Shown here piece by piece: positions 42,409 to 53,400 of a stretch of 64,000 nucleotides of DNA. Each line of letters begins with the position of its first letter. Position 1 is the first letter of the stretch. This stretch comes from Ostrinia nubilalis (taxonomy: Eukaryota; Arthropoda; Insecta; Lepidoptera; Crambidae). The notes beneath the pieces were generated by a model. The model worked only from the letters and a program-made list of their open reading frames with translations, did not search any database and was not told where the DNA came from. The stretch is taken from NCBI RefSeq assembly GCF_963855985.1, contig NC_087105.1:6698501-6762500 (forward strand). Reading direction: 5' to 3'. The translations under genes were made by a program, and so were the position numbers.

Positions 42409-44500
42409 ATAGTCCAGTCATTATAGTAAGTTCACCTCGGAATTCGAGATACCCAGCTGTAAGTCTGTAAATACGTGTATATTGACACCCTAAAAGTTGT
42501 CTCAAAACCTACATATGGTAGGGTGTAAGCAACTATTAAATTTCAAGGTCAACGGTCACAAAAATCGGTTTTTTGCGCTTTTTTTAGAAATATCGCATTT
42601 CCTATGGGTTTTTTGCTATTTGTATTTATTATCAATATTGTAGAATACTAAATTCTCTACAAATTTTGTTTAAAATTTTTTTTATACGGTGAACCGTTTT
42701 CGAGATAGAGGGCGGAGAGCGCGCGGTCACTGCATCACTTCAGGTCAACTTAAGCGGTTTAGATTTTTCATACAAAAGGATTTTCCCGCTAATTCCCGTG
42801 GGAATTTCGGGAATTCCTTGCTGTTTACTTTTACTAAGGTACCTACATGCCAAATTTCAAGCGTCTAACTTCCGTTAAGCGTTTAGATTTTTCATACAAA
42901 AGGATTTTCCCGCTAATTCCTGTTCCCGTGGGAATTCCTAAGTATACTATAACCTGCCCAGGAGTATGAAGAATAATTGTACCAAGTTTCGTTAAAATCC
43001 GTCGAGTAGTTTTTGTTTCTATAAGGAACATACAGACGGACAGACAGACAGACAAAAATTTTACTGATTGCATTTTTGGCATCAGTATCGATCACTAATC
43101 ACCCCCTGATAGTTATTTTTCTACAGGTTTCGGTTTTCTACAGGCTACACTTCGGAGAATGTGCGAAAGAATTACATGAATTAATTCCACCAGCCCCCTT
43201 CCATCATCGGGGAACCAGACGCAGGTTAGCGTACCATCCCTATATTGTTGACATTCCACCAGCTCGCACTAAGCGTTTCGATGACTCTTTTAATGCGAAC
43301 AGCTAGGGACTGGAATTCGTTGCCTGCTGCTGTCTTTCCCGAAAACTATAATCCGGGCATTTTCAAGGCGAGAGTGATATAAAAAAATTTTTTGAACAAA
43401 AGGATGATGGGCATATTGGGCGTTAAACCAACAGAAACAAAAAGTATACTAAATTAAAGATTAATACTAGTACTTCATTTCATAGTATGACAATAATCCT
43501 GAAATACGCGGGGATACGGAGATAGAGGTCGTTGAATATGCAAAGTTTCCATAGTATTTCACATCACATTAGGGTAATAAAAATAGTATTAGGTCAATTA
43601 GATTGCTTTTATCGATCATATTGAGAGTATTGTATCATATCTTACTATCGATTCTATCGATTTAGTAAGTATGTATACCGAATAAATCATAATCGATTAT
43701 TCGATTGCAATAATCGATTATATTGCTGAAAATAAGGAATTGAATTAACAATCAAATGATAGTAATGATGGTAATCAATAAAATCGATTAATCGAATTGT
43801 TAATCGATAAATCGTTTTTTGGCAATATCGATTATGCGACAACACTACAATTTAACTGGTAGAAATCCCATTGAAACATGACTGTGTTCATGTCATTATT
43901 TCTCTAAATGGTACCTAGGTATGGTCCTACGCTTATAATGTAGAACATCGTTTAAATATACCATTTGTTGGCCCCACTCCTGAACTGTTGGACGTAATAA
44001 TGGATAAATAACTTAATGTATTTAAAATGTAAGTAGATAAGTATACTAATTAAATAATATTTTTTGTTTGCGCAATAAGTAAAGCACCTATTACTATTAC
44101 ACATTATGTCAATTTCCAAGCAAACCCGGGAGTTTTTGGTAGTTATTTATATGAAAATATATTTCTGATATTAAGTCCTAACAAATAATAGTAGTTACAT
44201 TTCTGTTGGTTTTACGCCCAGATTCCATAGAAAAGTGCCATTGAATGAATGAATGAATTTTTTATTCTACAATATTGATAATAAATACAAATAGCAAAAA
44301 ACCCATAGGAAATGAGATATTTCCAAAAAGGCAATTTTTGTGACCTTTGACCTTAAAATTTAATAGTTGCTTACACCCTACCATATGTAGGTTTTGAGAC
44401 AACTTTTAGGGTGTCAATATACAAGTATTTACAGACTTACAGCTGGGTATCTCGAATTCCGAGATTCTTACCTAATTTAAGCTTAAATGACTGGACTATA
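42409..44500. mobile_element. Large composite foldback element
   Basis: ATAGTCCAGTCATT, CGGAATTCGAGATACCCAGC and CCTACATATGGTAGGGTGTA at the left return inverted at the right (CTACCATATGTAGG, AGCTGGGTATCTCGAATTCC, AATGACTGGACTAT). The arms extend for more than 200 bases. Between them are a LINE 3' end, a GACAGACA-type repeat (about 42890-43085) and a block full of ATCGATT motifs (43590-43825). It appears to be a nest of insertions between two inverted arms. Confidence 0.75.
43125..43385 (+). pseudogene. LINE protein C-terminus, degenerate
   Basis: The reading includes LHELIPPAPFHHRGTRRR and ARTKRFDDSFNANS, then a stop, then RDWNSLPAAVFPENYNPG and IFKARVI. The W-N-S-L-P and F-P-x-x-Y motifs mark the extreme C-terminus of CR1/jockey-type LINE proteins. 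The internal stop shows decay. Confidence 0.65.
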
Positions 44501-45109
44501 AAACAATCAATAATTTAAAAATACTTCTTTGAAAATATGGACATACTTACTCGTATTTATTTAACTCAAAATACCTGTTTTCTGGATGTTATATTAATTT
44601 ATCAGAAATCTAGGAGGTATTTACCTACCTAACGTGTGCTCTTTGATTGTGTTTTATCAAAGAGGAACATAAATTAGCCCATCTAACAGGTCTGTTTAAC
44701 GTAAATCTGTTTAACAATTTATTTTGACGTTTCAAGATTAGATACTATTTATCTTAACGGTCTCAATTGATTTACGAACTTGCACGCTCTCAGCCCAGAA
44801 GCTACGAATGCAAATTGCAATTTCCATTATCATTGAATTTGCATTCGCAATGTCACTTAAGTGATGAAGATAAGGACTTACAGAAAACAACATGCATTCG
44901 TGTCAATATTTCTTGTAATTTTCAACGTTCTTTAAAGATCCACCTCTTTTTGTGATTAACTAGAATTAAATTTAAATTGTTATCTTTGAAAGCCTACAAA
45001 ATTTAGAGTATGAGTACCTACTTAAACTTAGTCTTTCAAAACAACTCCTCGTGACTCCCAAAAAGACAAAACCCTAGTTTAAGAGACAATTCCCAGCTCC
45101 CGTTCCCAC
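44501..45109. other. Intergenic sequence without recognisable genes
   Basis: AT-rich sequence between two foldback elements. The 62-codon open stretch at 44767 shows no family features. I see nothing else. Confidence 0.5.
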
Positions 45110-45140
45110 GGCTGCAACTCCTGTGTAGCCAGGGTCTACA
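45110..45140 (+). repeat. Short copy of the interspersed repeat at 2770
   Basis: CTGCAACTCCTGTGTAGCCA is followed by GGGTCTACA. It ends next to the terminal repeat of the following foldback element. Confidence 0.5.
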
Positions 45141-45145
45141 GTACA

Positions 45146-46433
45146 TGAGTATTTCTCAAAAAAAGTGTACGTAACGAAACGGTAGTAACGAAATAGTAAG
45201 GCCATAAGGCTTGTTATACATTGGCGAAATATTGTGAATGCTCTTTATTTATTCAATTCGAAATATTTGTAAGTATGCACCCAAATACGGGGTAATATTA
45301 AGGGGTTAGAAATAAAATAAGGGAGTAATCATTCATACTATTTTAATAAAATTATTTTTGTTCCATCATGTTTATCCATTTTGAGTCGTTCTCTGTAAGC
45401 TTTTTGCCTTTCGGCATTGGTTTTTGGCGGCATTCCTAAAAAAACAAAAGAAGTAATCACATAAAAACGTAATCTAAATGATTTGATAATTTTTTGCTGG
45501 TGGCACTTCTGTAAAGCAGATAGTATCCAATCCTTTTGTTATTTTAACGCTCTATATTTTTTGAAATTAATTAAGTAGTGAATATTACTATGCTTAGTCA
45601 GGTAATAACAGTATACACTCAGCATTATGTTGTACTTTTTCGTAACGTAACGAAATTCGCAAAAAACGTAACGAAATATTAGACAAAATGAGATCAGAAA
45701 CAAGTATTTTTTTGATAAAATTTGTTAAAGCAAATATAAAAGCTTACTAAATGTTCGTACCACACGTATTACAAAAAATGGTTAAATGAAGACTTACCGT
45801 TCTATATAAAATCGCTGATTTTACTGCCTGTTACGAAAAAGTAATCCCACAAAACACACACGTTTTCACTAATTTTCGCGATAGATGTTATGGCGGAGAC
45901 GTCAGGCCAATAGCCATTCAGAGTGCAGCTATTGTTGTCCGTGTAAAATAAATACGGAATTGTTCAGAAACCATGGGAAAGTAGAAATAAATCGTAACTA
46001 AAGAGTAAATAACGAAATAGTAAATGAGAGCGACTCATTTTGTTTTTTTGCTTTAAATTGCCAATTCATTATGACACCCCATAGAAAATCAATTTGATAC
46101 AGAAACTGCGATTACTGTAGAACGATAATACAAAGAAATTTACAATAATTTAGTTACGTATCGCATTTTATGAAACAAAAATACATGAAAAAGCTAGGGT
46201 GGCAAACAGGTTTTTGTATGAAAGGTAAAAAAGGACTATTTTTAAAATATCTAAATATTTGGTAATAAGTAGGATTATAGCTATAATTCTTCGTTATCTT
46301 AAAGATTAATAGTCATCCTTCAAAATTGTGTGTGTGTTTTTTTTGTGTGATGATTTATAAATATAAAACTTTTGAACTGTTTCAAAGCACACTTTTTTTT
46401 TTCAAAATGTACATTTTTTTTGAGAAATACTCA
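45146..46433 (-). mobile_element. DNA element with inverted ends and a small conserved ORF
   Basis: TGAGTATTTCTCAAAAAAAG with GTGTAC at the left faces GTACATTTTTTTTGAGAAAT and ACTCA at the right. TAACGAAATAGTAA occurs near both ends in the same orientation and GTAACGAAA many times inside. The minus strand has a short ORF (45338-45433) after an acceptor-like TTTTTTAG. The superfamily is not recognised. Confidence 0.6.
45338..45433 (-). CDS. Small basic ORF of a transposable element (31 aa)
   Basis: It begins MPPKTNAERQKAYRERLK and continues MDKHDGT before a short hydrophobic end and TAG. The opening 'MPPKTxAER...YRERL' is a basic helix start that I recall from many uncharacterised transposon-linked proteins of insects. 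The ATG follows a good acceptor (TTTTTTAG), so this may be one exon of a longer spliced transcript or its truncated relic. Confidence 0.45.
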   Translation of the reverse strand: MPPKTNAERQKAYRERLKMDKHDGTKIILLK

Positions 46434-46941
46434 CATAGACTATCACTGTGAAGCTAAAAACTATAGTAACTATTTTACTGGGAATACGATTTTGAAAACC
46501 AGTTTCACGCACAATGCCAGCTCTGGTTTACCTCAAATTATTGTACCACCTACAATCGCGGTACTTAGCTCTATTTCTGTACCGCAGCTTTCAATGCCCG
46601 CATCGGAATTGTATCAACAAACAAATTCCTAGAATCAAAAGCTGCTTTTAAGAGGACTATAAAATTCGCTATAACTATTTACGACGCACTATTAGCTACC
46701 GCCAGAAATAAAATTTCACCCAAAACACGTTAATATTTTTATGCTTTCAATAAATAGATCAAGGTAATCTAAGTATCTAAATACTTGACACAGTCTTGAA
46801 CGCTCTTGAGGGTTTTAGAACAGAATTTGACCAGATACTTATTACTAAGTAACTTAATGCATAATTATGTTTTAGTTTCGCATTTCATTCAATCAAGTTA
46901 TTTTATTCGTGCTGATTTGAGTCGCATTCATGACTTTTAGT

Positions 46942-48369
46942 CCAGTAGAATTAGCTTTTAAATCGGAAATAATTCCTACAAAAGATTTTATTGTTTTAAT
47001 GGCTTCATTGGTTGCCCATTAAGACTCTCCTAAGTTTTCGACTTCGACGGAGTTGTGCTTAAATGGTGGGGGCCCCCGAAAGAGGCACTTTTTCGGTTTT
47101 CCGGTTATACCGCGTAAAGGACTTACCCTATCAAAAAGTGGTCTTCATGACGGTTGAAGGGCACTTAATCCTGCATTGAATAAGACCAAATTCATATGTT
47201 TTGGACAAACCGTTCTCGAGCTAATGTTCGGCAAAGTAGAAAATATACGTATAATTAATGACCCTCTCCACGTCCAATGGTTTGTTACCCACAGGCTTCC
47301 AAGTCTTGAAAAGGGCCACCTCAACCAGTGTAACCCTATCAAGGCTTACGAGCTTGATGCGCCTATCCTTGTTCGTCCCAGCCGTTCCTTAACTGCGGTT
47401 GCTACACCTCTTCCTGGCACTCACCTGAACGACTCTGTGTTACCTACTGTGGCTGCCCCTCTTCCTTGTATCCTCCTGCATGACTACGTTGCCTAGCCGT
47501 ATGCCTGGTCTAAGGTTCGACGCCAAAAATCAACAACAACAAGTTCATATTAAAACGCTGAAGAGTTTTTTGTTTGTTTGTTTGAACGCGCTAATCTTAA
47601 GAATTACTAGTTTGATTGAAATCATTATTTTTGTGTTGAATAGCTCATACATTGAAGAAGGCTATAGGATATATACAATCACTCTACGACTAATAGAGGC
47701 GAAGCAGTAAAGAAAAATGTTGCAAGCACGGAAAATAGTATTTAAACTATTTTCACGCGTACAAAGTTGATTTTGTGGCGTCGAACCTTGGACCAGGCAT
47801 ATAGCTAAGCAATGCAATCGTACAGGAGGGTACAAGGAAGAGAGGCAGCCACATTAGGTAACACAGAGTCGTTCAGGAGAGTGTCAGGAAGAGGTGCAGC
47901 AACCGCAGTTAAGGAACGGCTGGGACGAACAAGGATAAGCGAATCAAACTCGTGAGCCTTGTTAGGGTTACACTGATTAAGGCGACCCTTTACAAGGCTT
48001 GGAAGCATGTGGGTAACAAGCCATTGGACGTGGAGAGGGTCATTAATTATACGTATATTTTCTACTTTGCCGAACTTTAGCGCGAGAACGGTTTGTCCAA
48101 AACATATGAATTTGGTCTTATTCAATGCAGGATTAAGTGCCCTTTAACCGTCATGAAGACCACTTTTCGATAGGGTAAGTCCTTTACGCGGTATAACCGG
48201 AAAACCGAAAAAATGCCGCTTTCGGGGGCCCCCACCACTTAAGCACAACTCCGTCGAAGTCGAAAACTTAGGAGAGTCTTAATGGGCAACCAATGAAGCC
48301 ATTAAAGCAAAAAAATCTTTTGTAGGAATTATTTCCGATTTAATCAATTTTTGTGTTTAATTCTACTGG
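46942..48369. mobile_element. Foldback element with about 600-bp arms
   Basis: The left arm (46942-47534) and right arm (47766-48369) are inverted copies: for example CTCCTAAGTTTTCGACTTCG and GTGGTCTTCATGACGGTT reappear reversed. The loop is about 230 bp. Each arm holds a 106-codon open frame (47176-47496 plus, 47805-48125 minus) starting from TTG. Differences between the two frames are mostly amino-acid changing, which argues against a selected protein. Confidence 0.8.
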
Positions 48370-49272
48370 CCTATTTCAGTTTAGAACACTTTGAGCTAAT
48401 GATGGCTTGTTTCCTACATTATTTCTGAATAGGCCTGTAGGTACGAAGTTCGCCGGGTTCGCTGTTCAGAGTGATAATAATATGTTAAACTCATGTACTA
48501 TGAGCAATATGTATGAGCGTCATGTCATGACAGACGCAACAAATTGCGTTTCTATTAAATAAGGTTTAATAACATTTAATTGGTTTGGCTTCCTTCCTTT
48601 TGGTTTGACTCATAAAATAATACCAATAATACGGTCAGACGACATGCATAAATGTGCAATGTTGTGACATAGTATAAAACAAAGTCAACCCTTTTTTTAA
48701 AATGCGCAACGGATTTTATGTACGTACAGTTTTCTATTTTAAAAATTTATTATGTGAGGTATAGGCACTTATCATTATTATTTTATTGTAAAAACACGTT
48801 TGTAAATAAACAACGAATGTTTTCTTTTTATTTTTTATTTAATTACTGGTAGGTACAATACCAGTTTTTCTTCGTGTTACAAAATATGAATGGTAAACAT
48901 TTCTCATTAGGTAATACTTATCATAATCATCAATCAATCAATCATCATAATTCATCACATCCTACTTAGCTTCAGAAAAAACAATTATACAAAAATATTT
49001 TAATAAACAGAAATAAAATATTAATATTAATTGACTCAGTGGGTAAGTATTTATTCTCATTAAAATTTCATTCCTAATGAGATCTTATTACTTTCAATAA
49101 GTTTGATAACAATGAACTTACTCAATCTCATTCCGTCCATTCACAAACAAATTATAAAATACATTTACCTTTGCTTAGTTTGACTTTGAGTTTGTTTATA
49201 CATATTATGTACACTATCTAAAGTACCTACCTACTTAGGTAGGTCTAGTAAAATTGATAAGTTTAACAAGAC

Positions 49273-49391
49273 TGGCTGGGTTGCACCATATTACTTTAAC
49301 TTTGACAAACGTCAAAAATCTGTCAAACACCATACAAAAAACACCGGTTATCGTTATAGTTACGGTCAAAGTTAGGTGGTGCAACTCAGCC
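49273..49391. mobile_element. Short palindromic MITE, family A copy 3
   Basis: GGCTGGGTTGCACCATATTA faces TAGGTGGTGCAACTCAGCC. The interior matches 4688-4807 closely (CTTTGACAAACGTC, ACACCGGTTATCG). Confidence 0.85.
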
Positions 49392-49732
49392 ATAATGTAC
49401 CTAAGTAGGTTTAATTATTGATGTTGAATAACAAATGAAATATCTCTTAAACAAACAAGTAAACAACGTTAAAAAGCAATACTTAGGTATGTAAGTTGTA
49501 GGTAACTAACTATACGATATGACAAAACTTAATTAAGTAGATTTATTGACTTAAATTAACAAAAAATGACTTAGTTGATTGTTTTATATAACGAAGTTAA
49601 AACGACCAATTCGTTACCTATTGTAAAAGTAACTAGGTATAAGACACATAAGTTAGAAAAAAATCAAACTGGAATTTATAATTCCTAATACCTCAATTCA
49701 GTGATTTGTTGGATTTTATTTATAGCCTATTA

Positions 49733-50010
49733 CTTAGGGTTTCTCAAACTTTCCGCTCCACGAGTACCTACCTGTGAAAGTTTCAGGTGACAGCGCCTGC
49801 ACCCCCAAAGAAAATAATATAAAAGTGACTATTGAAGAAAATAAGGTTTTCATTTCAATAAAAGGTACCAAATAAAGTGCCAAAAAATGTCTTTTTAATA
49901 CCTATTGATGCTGCTGCTGATGGTGTGCTTGTTTCTTGTCGCAAATGGAGTATATGTCAAAGTCAAACCCCCTAGGGGTTCGCGTACCTACCCCACTTTG
50001 AGAAACCCTG
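49733..50010. mobile_element. hAT-like MITE
   Basis: TTAGGGTTTCTCAAAC at the left faces TTTGAGAAACCCTGG at the right. GCCTA occurs just outside both ends and may be part of a diverged 8-bp target duplication. CAGGGTTTCTCAAA-type ends are known for hAT elements. Confidence 0.6.
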
Positions 50011-50485
50011 GCCTACACAAATTCTGTTACGTTTTGTGTCCCAGCTTTAAAGTATTACAGCTTACGACGACATAATTTTTAGGGTTCCGTGGTCCCCCCC
50101 CTCTAAAAACTAAACTGTTGGCTTGAAAAATCTGAAAAAATTCACGATAATAGTACTTTTTATAAACTTTCAAGGAAAACTATAGCGGTTAAAATAGATC
50201 AGTTAGTTTAAGAGTAATAGTCGTTTTACTCATGTATTATAAAATTTCATACCTACTCGTTATAAAAATTCCATAAAAGAAAATATTAAAAGTGACTTTA
50301 GATGAAGTAATTGCTTGCTTGTGAAGTATATTGTGGTAACGAAGGACAACTACGGAACCCTACACTGCGCGTGGCACGACACGCATTTGACCAATTTTTT
50401 AAAACACATTCTTAACCAATCGGGTTTGCTCCACTTGAAGATAGAGCCTCTATGGTGCACAGAGACGTGTTGGGTTGTCCCTCGC

Positions 50486-53400
50486 CTACGAGAGGCACTT
50501 GTCCTCCAGAGGCACGTCCTTGGTGTGCTCGATGACGTCCTGCTCGTCGTCGTCGCCGACGGCCAGCCAGCGCTCCAGGGGCCCGGCGGCGCAGTCCAGC
50601 CAGCCGCGCTTGTACAGCGCTTTGACCACGCGCTGCCGGAACACCACCAGCACCAGGAATATGAACAGCCCTTGCATCGTGTTGTATATGTCCATGATAA
50701 CCCTAAAACAGGTATTACAAATAGAGGTTTTTTTCTCACTTATTAAATAAAATAGAAAGAAAGAAAGAAAAAATGTTTATTATTTAGGTAATGAGTAGGT
50801 AATAATTACAATGATACTGAAAATAAAATAATAATAAATCTTTGGACAATTTCACACAGCGGCAGCTAGTCCCAAAGTAAGCAACTTAAATGCTTGTGTT
50901 ATGGGTGCTAGCTTGACCGATATACTACTTCTTATAGTATACTTTTTAAATACATACATATTATACATAGTAACACCCAGACCCGTCTCAGAAATTAAAA
51001 TTCATCATTTCAATTTCTCCCCGGCCGGGAATCGAACCCGGGACCTCTCGGAATAGTATCTGAACCACTACACCAAACGGCCGACAAATTATTAGTACCT
51101 ACAGGCTACCGATTCACACGAATAGTATTTTGTATTGTTTAGTGTTCACCATGAGTCTCAACTCTCAACCATAGGGCTCTCGACTAGACACAATATACAG
51201 TAACATTATTGAAGATAACGACTACCATGCTCGTAGCTATTGCTACCTAAAGCAACAGACTTTTAATTTCGCCGTAAAATGCAAGTCTTCGGTAGTATAG
51301 TGGTCAGTATCCCCGCCTGTCACGCGGGAGACCGGGGTTCGATTCCCCGCCGGAGAGATCATTTTTGAAAGAATTAAGGAAATATTATTTTTTATTCAAT
51401 AAATCATTTTTTTTGCAAAAAAAAAAAAAAAATTTTTATGCATGGTTTCATTTACAATAAGTAATAACCCTCCTTTTGCTTTGCCGTAGTCGGGTAAAAA
51501 GTTAGCTATCATTTTTGTGACGCATTTAGGCTGCAGTACAACGCGACCGCTTCTCTATTTTGTTATAATAATAATAATAAATCTTTGGACAATTTCACAC
51601 AAATTTTGTGGTCAAACTTTCATAACTACTTACGTCATAAGCCAACGTCAACGACTGAAAGAGACCACAACCACAACAGTAGTCAGCCCTAGATTTCTAT
51701 GGTAAACATTGTGATCGTGTAAATAAACTTTTCCTCTTATGTTTGGTGTTGTGACGTTATGTATGTTATGTTTGGCTCATTAAACAAATTGCTTTTAAAT
51801 TAAATTAATTAAATTAAATTAAGGACAATGAATTTATTTTGCGGACAAAAACAAAACGAGACGAAATACATACCAGCCAATGTTAATTTCCACCAAAGAG
51901 CTGATCATCTCGAATATCCAGGTGATGCCCATCAGTATAAAGAGTCTCGTCGTCATTAAGAACCTAAAAAAACAGAATATTGTGATTCGAGAATTCACAT
52001 TTATTTATACACTAGCTTTTGCCCGCGGCTTCACCCGCGTGAAATTTCGTTTGCCACAGATCGTTGTAAATTATAGCTTAAATGTTATTCTGGGTTATAA
52101 ACAATAACACTGTAAGGTTTCATCAAAATCCGTTCAGTAGTTTTTGCGTGAAAGAGTAACAAACATCCAGACATCCAAACTTTCGCATTTATAATATTAG
52201 TAGGATTTTTGTCCACGAACAGCACCTGGGTACCTACTCTTTGTGGACTAGGCTAGGTGCCATTCGTACAGGTGCAATTTGGGCAGGCGCTCTAACTGGA
52301 CTACGTCGTATCTAAAAGTTTTACGACCAATAAGTGTGACTTACTTGTATCTCAATGCCTTCAAGTGAGAGGTGGCAAATGTGTTCTTCCACAAACAGAT
52401 CGATATGTATATGAATATACAAATATTCGCCAATATAAGAATCGACATGATACTATACATGTAGTACCATTGATGTTCCGTACCTGAAACAGTTAAATAA
52501 ATATTATAAATAGGTAAACATTATATTAAGACCCGATGCTGTAATTAAAATAAATGGAATTATAATTACCGCAAAAATAATTATCCTGATATTTATTAAT
52601 TATATTTGTTTTACGAGTACCTACTAACTAAATAAATTAATAAAATAATAATTATCGTGATTGTGCCTAATTAAATTTTAATAGAATAAGGTAGATACAT
52701 GATGTAATATGAGGTGCATGATGGATGAAACGAGTCTTCGAGATAAGTATTTCCGGCGAATGTTTTGTAGAGCCGTACTGCAATCTATACTAATATTATA
52801 AATGCAAAAGTAACTCTGTCTGTCTGTCTGTCTTGCTTTCACGCCCAAACCACTGAACCGATTTTGATGAAATTTGGCATACAGATAGTTTGAGTCCCGG
52901 GAAAGGACATAGGACAGTTTTTATCCCGGTTTTTGAAACTGGGACACGCGCGATAAAGTTTTTCTGTGACAGGCAAAATTCAACGCGGGCGAAGTCCCGG
53001 GCGATAAATGGTAATTTTAGTAGGTAGGTACTCGTTCGAATCTTACTATAAAACCAGCAATGGTTGAGCCCGATGCCCGGCTTCTTGTGGTCCGGCAGGC
53101 CTGGCACCGGCAGGAAATTCACCAGCGCCAAGGCGAGCGTGAGCACCGCCGGCACGCCCCAGCCGTAGCATGCGTACAGCATGAAGTCTCTCCACTCATA
53201 GTTCAAAGTCGACGGCCGTCTAAAAATCATACGGTTTTCAATACATCGTTACGTAGACGTAACTACGTATAGAGTATGAGACTTATGAGTATAATAATAT
53301 GTCTACTCCCAGAACTATTGCAGATTTCGTAACATTCTCAAAAACTATTAGTAGAGTGATGAACTCAGTTTTTGCTCCATAATTAGAATTAATATGCTAG

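Larger units (their letters stand above)
48370..50485. other. Intergenic sequence downstream of the receptor gene
   Basis: Mostly AT-rich. It holds a family A MITE (49273-49391) and a hAT-like MITE (49733-50010). The 3' untranslated region of the minus-strand receptor gene should extend left from 50485. No polyadenylation signal is assigned. Confidence 0.5.
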
